35,699 nucleotides of DNA from a bacterium (GTDB lineage: Bacteria; Myxococcota_A; UBA9160; SZUA-336). Location: positions 1-35,699 of the forward strand of contig JAAELY010000192.1 in the NCBI GenBank assembly GCA_024226335.1, written 5' to 3'. The translations under genes and the position numbers were made by a program. Shown here one piece after another: positions 16,363-25,153 of this stretch; positions within the stretch are counted from its first letter, which is position 1; every line of letters starts with the position of its first letter. The notes under the pieces were generated by a model, which was not told the origin of the DNA, did no database searches, and saw nothing but the letters and a program-made list of their open reading frames with translations.

Positions 16363-16769
16363 ACTCCCGCATGAAAAGAGAAGAAGGCGCTGCGATGCTC
16401 GAGATGGTCATCGTGCTCCCGCTACTCATGCTTCTTCTGTTCGGAATCCTCGAGATGGGACTCGCATTCGCCCGCTTCCAGGTGGTCTCGAATGCCGCGC
16501 GTGAAGGCGCGCGCGAGGCGAGTCTGTATCGAATCAACTGCGATGCTGGAACGGTGACCGGTGAGGTCAATACCGTCATCGCACGTTATGGCACCCAGTT
16601 TGGCATGACGCCCGGGAGCCTCTCGACGACCGTGACCGGAGCCTGTAGCGCCGGTGAGAGCACGGTTCGCGTCACATACACCAATAGTTTCATTGCACTG
16701 CCGAGCATCGGCGGGATTCCCAACTCGGTGAATCTCGTCGGCGAATCGGTGATGCGAAACGAAGTCTGA
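16353..16769 (+). CDS. tadE: TadE-like pseudopilin
   Basis: A 138-residue protein with the TadE pattern: a basic leader, cleavage after Gly12 (KREEG/AAMLEM, Glu at +5), a hydrophobic helix LPLLMLLLFGILEMGLAF and the phrase VVSNAAREGAREAS, which is diagnostic of TadE-like proteins. Two Cys (DCDAG-like region near 65 and GACSAG near 96) may form a disulfide in the periplasmic part. Most tad loci carry two pseudopilins, TadE and TadF; only this one is found here, so it may do both jobs. Confidence 0.88.
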   Translation: MGLNSRMKREEGAAMLEMVIVLPLLMLLLFGILEMGLAFARFQVVSNAAREGAREASLYRINCDAGTVTGEVNTVIARYGTQFGMTPGSLSTTVTGACSAGESTVRVTYTNSFIALPSIGGIPNSVNLVGESVMRNEV

Positions 16770-16797
16770 ACAACTCCTGATCAATAAGAGGGTAGAG

Positions 16798-17580
16798 ATG
16801 AAGAATCAACGCGCAATCCTGTTTCTCGGAGTCGCCGCACTGTGCGGTGTGCTGGCGGTCATTCTGACCCGCAGCTGGCTGCACGCGCAGATGCCTGGTG
16901 AAATTGCGGGAGTACAGACAATTCCGGTAGTCGTTGCCGCAGTGGGCCTGCCCGCCGGTGTCGAACTCGCCGCGCGCCAGGTCGATGTGGTCGACTGGCC
17001 CAAGGACAATCTTCCTCCTGGTACGCTGAGCGCACCTCACGCCGTGAACTCGCGCGTGCTGCGCCGAGCTCTGATCGAAGGCGAGCCGGTGCTCGAGTCG
17101 GCGCTTCTGCCGGTCGGGTCGGATGCTGGACTGACACCGCTGATTTCCGAAAATCACCGAGCCATGTCGGTCAAGGTCGATGCCGTAGTCGGTGTCGCAG
17201 GCTTCATCAAGCCCGGTTCGCACGTCGATGTGCTGGCGACGGTCCGACGTGTGGACTTCCACAAGCCGGTTCCCGAGTCGCACATCATCTTGCAGGACCT
17301 TCGCGTACTCGCGATTGATCAGACCCTCGAGAAGGCGGATCGCGGCAAGGCGGAAATCGTCAGTGTCGTGACGCTGGAGGTCGACCCGAATGAATCGCAG
17401 AAGCTGGCTTACGCGGTGGCCAATGGCACGCTGCAGCTCGCATTGAGGAATCCGGCCGACGATGCATCGGTGCGGACGAATAGCGTCACGGTGCGCGATC
17501 TCGTGAATCGCGGCACGCGGCGATCGGGCAACAGCGTAGAGACCGTTCGCGGCTCTTCGCGCTCGAAGGATTCGCTGTGA
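16798..17580 (+). CDS. cpaB: Flp pilus assembly protein CpaB/RcpC
   Basis: A 260-residue protein anchored by an N-terminal helix (residues ~7-26). The SAF/ChpA-like domain at ~40-110 is visible in IPVVVAAVGLPAGVELAARQ and LRRALIEGEPVLESALL. A RcpC/CpaB region follows: HRAMSVKVDAVVGVAGFIKPGSHVDVLATV at ~120-150 and VTLEVDPNESQKLAYAVANGTLQLALRNP. CpaB is a periplasmic partner of the secretin and may act on peptidoglycan or gate the pore. The start has GAGGG about six bases upstream. The C-terminal tail is Ser/Arg-rich and variable. Confidence 0.92.
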   Translation: MKNQRAILFLGVAALCGVLAVILTRSWLHAQMPGEIAGVQTIPVVVAAVGLPAGVELAARQVDVVDWPKDNLPPGTLSAPHAVNSRVLRRALIEGEPVLESALLPVGSDAGLTPLISENHRAMSVKVDAVVGVAGFIKPGSHVDVLATVRRVDFHKPVPESHIILQDLRVLAIDQTLEKADRGKAEIVSVVTLEVDPNESQKLAYAVANGTLQLALRNPADDASVRTNSVTVRDLVNRGTRRSGNSVETVRGSSRSKDSL

Positions 17581-17624
17581 TTCGCGGCTACAGAAATCAA
17601 CTCTCATCTGATGAAGGTGGAACG

Positions 17625-19253
17625 ATGATTCGAGAATACACACATAGTCAGGGCAGCATCAGCATGAGCAGCTCTCTTGCACATGCGGGCCGGGCGCTGG
17701 GTTACCTGGCCCTGCTTACCGCAATCGGGCTCTTCAGTGCGCCCTTCGCTTCGGCTCAGGTCGACCTGACGCCGAATAATGACGGAACTGTCGTGGTGGA
17801 GGGTGCAAAGAGCGGTGACGATATGCACCAGCGGCTCGAGCTGGAACGCGGCAAGACCGTAGTGCTCAAGCCGAGTTTCGCCGTCAAGCGCGTGGCCGTC
17901 GGCGATCCGAAGGTCGCGGATTTCGTGATGCACGGCTCCCGCGAAGTACAGATCGTGGGCAAGTCCGTGGGTGATACGAACATGATCATCTGGGACCGTC
18001 AGGGACGCATCCAGTCCGCTATCGACGTCCACGTCGGTGCGGTCCAGGCCCAGGTGGTGCGCGAGATCCAGCGCGTGCTGGGCAATAGTGACGTGAGTGT
18101 GGACATGGCCGGTGAGTCGATCGTCCTTCGCGGTACCGTCGCGAGTATCTCGGCCAGCGAGCAGGCGGAAGAGGTGGCATCCGCTTTCTTCGCGAAGAGC
18201 TCGAACGACGCTACGACTGACCCCGGTGCGAAGACCAACACTGTCGATACCGAACCACAGGTCATCAACATGCTGTCGGTCGGCGGAAATCATCAGGTGA
18301 TGCTCGAGGTCAAGATCGCTGAAGTGTCCCGCACCCTGAAGAAGAACATGGGTGCGAACTTTCGAGCGTTCTCCAATGGAAGTTCCAGCACGGGTGATTT
18401 CACCGTGTTCTCTTTCCTGGATGCCCTGACGAGCCTGAATGGAACGACGGGACTGTCGACGGTCGGAGACAGCATCACGCTTGCAGGAACTCTCCTGAAA
18501 GGCGACTTCCGAGGCGACCTGTTCCTCGAGGCGCTGCAAGTCGAAGGACTGGGCAAGATCCTCGCCGAGCCGACTCTGGTTGCGCGCAGTGGTGAGATGG
18601 CCAACTTCCTGGTCGGTGGTGAGATTCCGATCCCAGTCGTCCAGGGCGGCACGGGTGTGAACAATGTGACGGTGATCTTCAAGCGGTTTGGTGTGAACGT
18701 AGAGTTCACGCCCACCGTGCTGTCGCCGGATCGCATCCATCTGCTGATAGCTCCTGAGGTCAGTGAGCCTGACTTCAACTTCGGTACGACGGTCAGCGGT
18801 ACCACGGTGCCCGCCTTCCGTACTCGCCGCGCCTCGACTGGCGTAGAGCTGGCGGACGGACAGTCGTTCGCAATCGCGGGCCTTCTTCGCGAAGACATTA
18901 CGACCATGGTCAACAAGATCCCCGGTCTGGGTGAGGTTCCGATCCTCGGCTCGCTGTTCCGCAGTCAGGCCTTCGAGAAGAGCCAGACCGAGCTGATGTT
19001 GATCGTGACTCCGCGCCTGGTGAAGCCGCTAGGCCCGGGCCGGATTGCGCTTCCGACAGATCACTACATCGATCCCACCGACTACGAGTTCTATGTCCTG
19101 GGCCAGATCGAGGGACGGCATCCGATGACGGATCCGAACGCACCGACGACCTCGAGCATCTTCAAGAATGACGCGCCCGTTTCCGAAGCGGGCGGACTGA
19201 TCGGCGACTTCGGCTACCGCGTTGCGGTTCCGGCGCCGAATGGAGGCGAGTAA
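17625..19253 (+). CDS. cpaC: Tad outer-membrane secretin CpaC/RcpA
   Basis: About 542 residues. ATG at 17625 is chosen because GAAGGTGG precedes it; a GTG at 17577, overlapping the cpaB stop, is also in frame. The signal peptide ends at SAPFASA-Q. An N-terminal pilus-secretin domain (RGKTVVLKPSFAVKRVAVGDPKVADF) is followed by a BON-like segment and then the secretin barrel: LFLEALQVEGLGKILAEPTL, VEFTPTVLSPDRIHL and the signature IPGLGEVPILGSLFRSQ near 431-447, ending ELMLIVTPRLVKPL. The multimer forms the pore through which the Flp pilus crosses the outer membrane. Family length and all domains are intact. Confidence 0.95.
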   Translation: MIREYTHSQGSISMSSSLAHAGRALGYLALLTAIGLFSAPFASAQVDLTPNNDGTVVVEGAKSGDDMHQRLELERGKTVVLKPSFAVKRVAVGDPKVADFVMHGSREVQIVGKSVGDTNMIIWDRQGRIQSAIDVHVGAVQAQVVREIQRVLGNSDVSVDMAGESIVLRGTVASISASEQAEEVASAFFAKSSNDATTDPGAKTNTVDTEPQVINMLSVGGNHQVMLEVKIAEVSRTLKKNMGANFRAFSNGSSSTGDFTVFSFLDALTSLNGTTGLSTVGDSITLAGTLLKGDFRGDLFLEALQVEGLGKILAEPTLVARSGEMANFLVGGEIPIPVVQGGTGVNNVTVIFKRFGVNVEFTPTVLSPDRIHLLIAPEVSEPDFNFGTTVSGTTVPAFRTRRASTGVELADGQSFAIAGLLREDITTMVNKIPGLGEVPILGSLFRSQAFEKSQTELMLIVTPRLVKPLGPGRIALPTDHYIDPTDYEFYVLGQIEGRHPMTDPNAPTTSSIFKNDAPVSEAGGLIGDFGYRVAVPAPNGGE

Positions 19254-19546
19254 TGAAGCGCACGAATCTGGCACTGGCTCTGCTGCTGGCATCTGCTCTC
19301 AGCATGGGGTGCTACAGCGGAAACATGGTTCGAAAGGGCAACGTCGAACTCCACATGGGTCTCTCGCAGCGGGAAGCCGTTCAGCGGATGATCGCGGATC
19401 CGACTGCCGGTGAGCGAAATACACGCCCGGTCAGCGGGATCGATGCTCCGACCGCAGCGGGTGTGATGGACAACTATCACCGCAACGAGAGGGCCGAGAC
19501 CCAGGACAAGAAGGTCCGGGATCGCAGCCTCCGCAGCAACCGATAA
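19253..19546 (+). CDS. Small lipoprotein in the tad operon
   Basis: A 97-residue protein with a signal peptide and a lipobox LSMG-C at Cys20, so it should be lipid-anchored. The mature part is short and hydrophilic: MGLSQREAVQRMIADPTAGERN resembles the turn-rich repeats of small outer-membrane lipoproteins, and the end is basic. Its ATG overlaps the cpaC stop by one base (TAATG), so its production is tied to the secretin. CpaD/RcpB occupies this place in classical loci, but CpaD is about twice as long and I see no sequence match. A secretin-stabilising role is inference. No family is recognised. Confidence 0.75.
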   Translation: MKRTNLALALLLASALSMGCYSGNMVRKGNVELHMGLSQREAVQRMIADPTAGERNTRPVSGIDAPTAAGVMDNYHRNERAETQDKKVRDRSLRSNR

Positions 19547-19565
19547 GACAGGAGAAGCCGTAACA

Positions 19566-20780
19566 ATGTCAGGCCTGGCCATACTGCTCTACGTAGAAGA
19601 TCCCGCCTTCCGTTCTCGGATGGAAGAGCGTCTTGTGGGATCTGGGCGGGTACAGTTCGTCGAAAAGCCCGAGGGAATTGCTCAGCTGGTCAAGCAGCTC
19701 GGTACGATTCGCTTCGACGCGATCTACGTCGAGCTGGGCGAGAAGCCGTTGGAGCTTCTCGAGTTGCTGGAACGGCTCCCCGAGCCAAGGCCTGCATTGC
19801 TTCTCGGTGGTTCCAGAGACGACTCCGAAGCGCTAGTTCGCGCAATGCGCCTGCGCCCGGAGGCGTTCATCGCCGATCGCGAGATTGATGAACTGGACGG
19901 GATTCTCGAGGAACTGGAGAAGAGCTGCTCGGGTCTTCAGGAAGCTCACGGCGTGATTGCCGTGACGGGAGCCAAGGGCGGGGTCGGCACCACACTGCTC
20001 GCATGCGAGCTGGCCGCTGGCCTGCAGAATATCGGCGATCGCGTCGCCGTCGTTGACCTCGGACTCTATCAGGGTGATGTCGGCATCTACTTCGACCTCA
20101 CTCCACCCTACAATCTGGCCGATGTCGCGCGCAAAGGCGACAACCTGGATGGGGATTTCCTGCGTCGTGTTTCGTCGGAGCACAAGACCGGCCTCTCGAT
20201 CATCTCCGCACCCCAGCAGTATGAAGACGCCGCGCTTATCGAGCCTGCGCACATCGAACGCATGATTCGCTATTTGCGGCGCGAGTACGACTGGGTCGTG
20301 CTCGATATTCCACAGGAGTGGAGCGACGTCTCGCTCAAAGCGCTCGATCTGGCCGACATGATCTTGCTGGTCACTTCGCTGGAGGTTCCCGCGCTGACAC
20401 ACGCTCGAGAGCGTCTCAAGCTCTTGCAGCGACTCGGTGCAGATGAAGAGCAGATTCGCGTCATCGTCAATCGCGGTGACAACGCGCGCCTGGGTGGAGC
20501 GGAATTTGCAAAGGTTCTGGGCCGAAAGCCCGACGCCAACGTGCCAAGCGCCTACGAAGTGGCTCTGGCCGGGATCAATGAAGGAAGACTGGTCCGAGAA
20601 GTCGCGCCGGGCAGCCCGCTGGACGTATCGCTCCAGCGTCTTGCTGGCTACGTCTACGAGTGGTTCAACCTCGGTCAGATCGAGATCGAGCGTTCCAAGT
20701 CCTTCGTGCGCCGCATTGGCACGCGATTCACAAATTTCAGAGACACCGTAAAGGGGTTGACCAATGGCACTGTTGAATAA
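19566..20780 (+). CDS. cpaE: Pilus localisation ATPase CpaE/TadZ (MinD/ParA-like)
   Basis: A 404-residue protein. The N-terminal ~120 residues form a receiver-like fold (AILLYVEDPAFRSRMEERL, start of an atypical REC domain). The ATPase follows with a deviant Walker A, GAKGGVGTT, at ~134-142, then VAVVDLGLYQGDVGIYFDL and YDWVVLDIPQEW as the switch and Walker B parts. TadZ/CpaE dimers place the Tad machine at a pole and recruit the other parts. The last 17 bases overlap cpaF, again suggesting coupled translation. The AGGAG ribosome site is about eleven bases from the ATG. Confidence 0.93.
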   Translation: MSGLAILLYVEDPAFRSRMEERLVGSGRVQFVEKPEGIAQLVKQLGTIRFDAIYVELGEKPLELLELLERLPEPRPALLLGGSRDDSEALVRAMRLRPEAFIADREIDELDGILEELEKSCSGLQEAHGVIAVTGAKGGVGTTLLACELAAGLQNIGDRVAVVDLGLYQGDVGIYFDLTPPYNLADVARKGDNLDGDFLRRVSSEHKTGLSIISAPQQYEDAALIEPAHIERMIRYLRREYDWVVLDIPQEWSDVSLKALDLADMILLVTSLEVPALTHARERLKLLQRLGADEEQIRVIVNRGDNARLGGAEFAKVLGRKPDANVPSAYEVALAGINEGRLVREVAPGSPLDVSLQRLAGYVYEWFNLGQIEIERSKSFVRRIGTRFTNFRDTVKGLTNGTVE

Positions 20781-22143
20781 GCTCTTCGGGGAAGCGGTTG
20801 AGCCGCAGATCGCGCTGGTTCCGGCACCGGAACCCGTCCAGACGCTCGATCAGACAAAGGACGAAACGGAGCACCAGGAACTGAAGTCCCGCGTGCACAA
20901 TCAGCTCTTCGACTACATCGACCTGACCCAGGTGGGGTGTGTGAGTGAGGACAGGGTTGCAGGCGAGATCGCCATGGTTACGCGCAAGATCCTCGCGGAC
21001 GAGAAGACTCCGCTGACTCGAGAAGAGATGGAGCAGGTCGTCGAGGAGATCCAGCACGAGGTCTTCGGTCTAGGACCGCTCGAGCCGCTTCTACAGGATC
21101 CGACGATCAGCGACATTCTGGTCAACGGATTCGATCGTATCTATGTGGAACGGTGCGGAAAGCTCGAAAAGGTATGTGCTCGATTCAAGGACGATGAGCA
21201 CCTGATGCGCATCATCGACAAGATCACTTCGGGAGTGGGGCGTCGCATCGACGAACTCACTCCGCATGTCGATGCCCGCCTTCCCGACGGTTCGCGAGTC
21301 CACGCGATCATTCCGCCGGTAGCTCTCGATGGTCCGAAACTCTCGATTCGGCGTTTCGCCGTCGATCCGCTCACGCACGAGGACCTGGTGGGTTTCGGAA
21401 CGCTGACGGAGGGTGCCGTTGACCTGCTCAGGGCGATTGTCGGATCACGGCTCAATGTCTTGATCTCGGGCGGCACGGGTGCCGGAAAGACGACGCTGCT
21501 CAATGTGCTCTCCGGCTTCATTCCGGACAACGAGCGCGTTGTGACGATCGAGGACTCGGCGGAGCTTCAGTTGAAGCAGGAGCACGTCGTACGCCTGGAA
21601 ACCCGCCCGGCCAACGTCGAAGGACGGGGCGCGATTGCTGCTCGTGATCTGGTGATCAACTCGCTGCGTATGCGACCGGATCGAATCATCGTCGGTGAGG
21701 TGCGCGGATCGGAAGCGCTCGACATGCTTCAGGCCATGAACACGGGCCACGATGGCTCGCTCACCACGATCCACGCGAACTCTGCGCGCGACGCCATTAC
21801 GCGTATCGAGACCATGGTCGCCATGACCGGTCTCGACGTTCCGCAGCGGATCGCACGGCAACAGATTGCCTCGGCCATTCAGGTGGTCGCCCAGGTCACG
21901 CGCTTGAGCGACGGTTCGCGACGGCTGGAAAGCCTGATGGAGATCACCGGAATGGAGGGCGATGTCGTCTCGATGTCCGAGATCCTGCGCTTCGAGCGCG
22001 AGGGAATCGGTCCCGACGGCAAGATCATCGGCAAGTTGGTGCCGACGGGAATTCGGCCCCAATTCTGCAAGCAGATCCGCGAGGCGGGCAAGGAACTGCC
22101 CCAGTCGATATTCAATAACCCGATTAGTGGGACGGCACTCTGA
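20764..22143 (+). CDS. cpaF: Tad secretion ATPase CpaF/TadA
   Basis: A 459-residue cytoplasmic motor of the GspE/VirB11 superfamily. After an N-terminal helical part come the family segment [23 protein letters not shown], the Walker [11 protein letters not shown] at ~236-245, the Asp-box [11 protein letters not shown], the Walker B-like [20 protein letters not shown] and the His-box [12 protein letters not shown]. These are all catalytic features of CpaF/TadA, which hydrolyses ATP to build and retract Flp pili in TadA-type systems. It starts inside the end of cpaE and ends with TGATG overlapping tadB. No key residue is missing. Confidence 0.96.
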   Translation: MALLNKLFGEAVEPQIALVPAPEPVQTLDQTKDETEHQELKSRVHNQLFDYIDLTQVGCVSEDRVAGEIAMVTRKILADEKTPLTREEMEQVVEEIQHEVFGLGPLEPLLQDPTISDILVNGFDRIYVERCGKLEKVCARFKDDEHLMRIIDKITSGVGRRIDELTPHVDARLPDGSRVHAIIPPVALDGPKLSIRRFAVDPLTHEDLVGFGTLTEGAVDLLRAIVGSRLNVLISGGTGAGKTTLLNVLSGFIPDNERVVTIEDSAELQLKQEHVVRLETRPANVEGRGAIAARDLVINSLRMRPDRIIVGEVRGSEALDMLQAMNTGHDGSLTTIHANSARDAITRIETMVAMTGLDVPQRIARQQIASAIQVVAQVTRLSDGSRRLESLMEITGMEGDVVSMSEILRFEREGIGPDGKIIGKLVPTGIRPQFCKQIREAGKELPQSIFNNPISGTAL

Positions 22144-23108
22144 TGCACAAGCTGGAACCTATCGTTTATGTCCTCGTCTTTCTGACGCTGGTCATGCTGC
22201 TCGAGGGCCTCTACCTGCTATTCTTCGGTAGCAAGCGTCAGCGGAACAAGGAGGCGAGCGAGCGCCTGCGTCGCTTCGCAAACCACTTGCCAGCCGGAGA
22301 TCTCAGCGAAGAAGGTCGCACGATCATGGTCGACCGCGGTACTTCGGACGGACCGAGTCGCGTGCCTTTCAAGGACAAGCTCGAACTCTTCCTGTATCGC
22401 GCCGGAATGCCATTGAGCATGCGCATGTATCTCCTGCTTACCGCTCTTCTGGGCGGCGGTGGGTTTGCAGTCGGGTTCTTGATCTTGCGCGATCCGATTC
22501 GCGGCCTTGCATTGAGCGGTCTCGGTATTCTGCCGACTGTCTTTATCGCGGTACGCCGACGTCGCCGAATGGCAGCCTTTGACAAGCAGCTTCCGGAAGC
22601 GATGGAGTTGCTCTGCCGCTGCCTTCGCTCTGGACACAGCATGCGTTCGGGATTTCACCTGGTGGGCGAGGAGTTGCCGGACCCGATGGGTACCGAATTC
22701 GCTCGGGTCGCCGAAGAAGTTGCCTTTGGTATGGATCTGAGGGATGCGCTGCACAATCTGGCGCATCGCATCGACCATCCAGATATGCCGTTCTTCATCA
22801 ATGCGGTGATGATTCAACGAGAAACGGGCGGAAATCTGGCGGGAATCCTGGAGAGCATCGCGACCATGATCCGCGAACGGTTGCGCTTCTTCGCCAAGGT
22901 CAAGAGCTTGCTGGCTCAGATCAATATGACGGCGAACGCACTCGCGGTCATTCCGATCGTGATGGTCTTCGCGGTAAGCGGAGTCAATCCAGACTATATG
23001 GCCCCGCTCTTTGAGACACCGGCCGGTCACACGATGATCGGTATCTGCGTATTCCTCGTGACCGCAGGCTGGCTCATGTGCCGTCGCCTCGGCGTTGTCA
23101 AGTACTAG
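22143..23108 (+). CDS. tadB: Tad inner-membrane platform protein TadB
   Basis: A 321-residue membrane protein with an N-terminal helix (IVYVLVFLTLVMLLEGLYLLF), a helix pair at ~95-135 and a C-terminal pair at ~255-315. The cytoplasmic GspF/T2SSF domain in between has the typical PEAMELLCRCLRSGHSMRSGFHLVGEELPDPMGTEF and INAVMIQRETGGNLAGILESI. It forms with TadC the platform on which the CpaF motor acts. Start and upstream stop share one base. Confidence 0.93.
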   Translation: MHKLEPIVYVLVFLTLVMLLEGLYLLFFGSKRQRNKEASERLRRFANHLPAGDLSEEGRTIMVDRGTSDGPSRVPFKDKLELFLYRAGMPLSMRMYLLLTALLGGGGFAVGFLILRDPIRGLALSGLGILPTVFIAVRRRRRMAAFDKQLPEAMELLCRCLRSGHSMRSGFHLVGEELPDPMGTEFARVAEEVAFGMDLRDALHNLAHRIDHPDMPFFINAVMIQRETGGNLAGILESIATMIRERLRFFAKVKSLLAQINMTANALAVIPIVMVFAVSGVNPDYMAPLFETPAGHTMIGICVFLVTAGWLMCRRLGVVKY

Positions 23109-23123
23109 TCGGGAGAAGCTGAA

Positions 23124-24047
23124 ATGCTGCCTATTCTGTCACTCGTATTCCTAACATTCATGTGTGTCGCTCTCGGAATTCTGACGATGACCGAGAAGAC
23201 GCCGGCGCTCAGTCGTCTTCTGCGCTTGCACGATGCCTCGGGGGTGGACATCGCGCGAGATCCTGAAGAGATGAGCGAACGGCGGGACCTTCGCGAGGGC
23301 CTCGCGGCCCTCGCGACTCAGTTTGCAGGCAAGGCAGGGCGCCCGGACGGCAAGGGCTACGGAAGCGTCCGCCTACGCCTGATTCAGGCGGGTTACCGCC
23401 GACCCTCCGCTCTGTCCGTGTACATGGGCAGTCGCGTGGCGCTGACACTGTTTCTCGGCACGATCGTTCTGACCACGCCGCTTACCTGGGGCATGGAGAA
23501 CCTTCATATGTTTGGCGCACTCGCCGGGGCTGCAGGGCTGGGATTCGTGCTGCCCGGAATGTTCGTCGACCAGCAGCGTCGTCGCCGTCAGCGGGACATC
23601 CAGCGCGGTCTGCCTGATGTGATCGATCTGATGGTCGTCTGTCTGGAGGCCGGACTCGGCCTTTCTGCCGCTCTCTTGCGTGTGGCCACTGAGTTCGCCC
23701 AGAGCAATCCGACGATCGCTTCGGAATTCCGGCTCGTCGTGCTCGAGACGCAGGCCGGCAAGAGCAATTCGCATGCACTTCGCGGACTCGCAGAACGCAC
23801 GGGAGTTGCCGATATCAGTTCGTTTGTCGCCATGCTGATCCAGACGGAACGGTTCGGCACGGATCTCGCAGATACCTTCCGTGTCCACTCGGAGGCCATG
23901 CGTCACGCAAGGCTCCTGGCTGCCGAGGAGCTGGCGCAGAAGGCGCCTGTGAAGATGTTGGTGCCTGCGGCGTGTTTCATCTTCCCGGCGACCCTGATCG
24001 TGACCATCGGACCCGGAATCATGCAGATCATGAAGGCCTTTGAATAG
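23124..24047 (+). CDS. tadC: Tad inner-membrane platform protein TadC
   Basis: A 307-residue partner of TadB with the same GspF-type fold: RQRDIQRGLPDVIDLMVVCLEAGLGLSAALLRVA and FVAMLIQTERFGTDLADTFRVHSEAMR are the signature helices. The ending AQKAPVKMLVPAACFIFPATLIVTIGPG holds the last transmembrane pair. The ribosome site GGGAGAAG precedes the ATG. The pair TadB/TadC is standard for Tad systems, where two short proteins replace the single GspF/PilC. Confidence 0.93.
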   Translation: MLPILSLVFLTFMCVALGILTMTEKTPALSRLLRLHDASGVDIARDPEEMSERRDLREGLAALATQFAGKAGRPDGKGYGSVRLRLIQAGYRRPSALSVYMGSRVALTLFLGTIVLTTPLTWGMENLHMFGALAGAAGLGFVLPGMFVDQQRRRRQRDIQRGLPDVIDLMVVCLEAGLGLSAALLRVATEFAQSNPTIASEFRLVVLETQAGKSNSHALRGLAERTGVADISSFVAMLIQTERFGTDLADTFRVHSEAMRHARLLAAEELAQKAPVKMLVPAACFIFPATLIVTIGPGIMQIMKAFE

Positions 24048-24071
24048 GCCAAAAACGAACCTGGAGACCAT

Positions 24072-25139
24072 ATGCTGAAGTTCAGTTCTTCCACTCGGAT
24101 CACGCAGCGCTGCGTTGCTCTTGGCCTGCTGATCTTCAGTGCCGAACTTGCCGGTTGCGCATCGTTCAATTCGGCTGAAGTGGTCAATGGCTTCCCCGCC
24201 GCTTTGGAGCGCCAGCAGGCGCTTGAGGCGGCGAGAGCGGCGGAGCCCGCCCAACCGGAGGTGGGCTTCGAAGAACTGATGGCACAGGCCGATCAGCGGC
24301 GCGATCAGAACAAGGTCTCGGAAGCTGCACTGCTCTATATTCGCGCGCTGGGCCTGGAGCCGGGAAGTAGCGCTCCCCGCCAACGCCTGGCGTTCATGCA
24401 TCTCGAGAACGATCCGGCGCACGCGCAGATGATCTTCGAGCAACTTCTTGAAAGCGATCCGAACTCGGCAGATGCCTACACCGGACTGGGTCTGGCCCAG
24501 ATGGTGTTGGGCGATGTAGAGCCTGCTCGCGATTCTCTTGAAAGTGCAATCTCACTCGGCGCGACGACGGGCCGACCGGCCGCGGCGCTCGGCGTAATCT
24601 ACGATCGACTCGGAGAGTTCAGCGTAGCGCAGGGGCACTACCGTCAGGCGCTCGAACTCGAGCCGGGCAATGCAGATACTCTCAATAACCTCGGCACCTC
24701 ACAGATGCTCGACGGTGAGTTCGGTGCAGCGGTCGGTAGCTTTGAACGCGCACTGCGTCGTCGTCCAGGGGATTTCGCGTTCCTGAACAATCTGGGTCTG
24801 GCCCACGGTCGACTCGGCCAGTATGCCCAGGCAAGAGACGCCTTCGAAAAGGCGGATACGGACGCAGCGATCAACAATCTGGGTTATGTGCTCTCGATGA
24901 ACGGGGAGTTCGCACAGGCGATCGAGCACTACGAGCAGGCTCTGCTTTCGGGAAGAGGGGATCGCCTCACGGTTCTTCAGAACCTGCACGCAGCCCAGCT
25001 TGAACTCTACGGAAAGTGGGAACCCACTCCGGAACCGGCTCCGGTCGCGGTCCCCAAGAAGCCGAAGACCAAAGTGTCCGTGGCAAAACCCAGAGCAAAG
25101 CGCGACGCAGCCTTGGATGAGCGTCTGTGGCTGCAGTAG
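24072..25139 (+). CDS. tadD: TadD-like TPR lipoprotein
   Basis: A 355-residue protein with signal peptide and lipobox ELAG-C near Cys29. About five TPR units follow, for example EAALLYIRALGLEPGSSAPR, DAYTGLGLAQMVLGDVEPAR, VAQGHYRQALELEPGNADTL and AAVGSFERALRRRPGDFAFL. The C-terminal ~45 residues are Pro/Lys-rich (EPAPVAVPKKPKTK) and probably disordered. TadD is regarded as a pilotin-like outer-membrane lipoprotein needed for secretin assembly. The Pro/Lys tail is not a normal part of the family. Confidence 0.88.
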   Translation: MLKFSSSTRITQRCVALGLLIFSAELAGCASFNSAEVVNGFPAALERQQALEAARAAEPAQPEVGFEELMAQADQRRDQNKVSEAALLYIRALGLEPGSSAPRQRLAFMHLENDPAHAQMIFEQLLESDPNSADAYTGLGLAQMVLGDVEPARDSLESAISLGATTGRPAAALGVIYDRLGEFSVAQGHYRQALELEPGNADTLNNLGTSQMLDGEFGAAVGSFERALRRRPGDFAFLNNLGLAHGRLGQYAQARDAFEKADTDAAINNLGYVLSMNGEFAQAIEHYEQALLSGRGDRLTVLQNLHAAQLELYGKWEPTPEPAPVAVPKKPKTKVSVAKPRAKRDAALDERLWLQ

Positions 25140-25153
25140 GCGGGAATAGAAGC

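Noticed and set aside
17604-18740. A 378-codon open frame on the minus strand
   Set aside because: It is antisense to the secretin gene; the composition is His/Arg-rich and no domain is seen.
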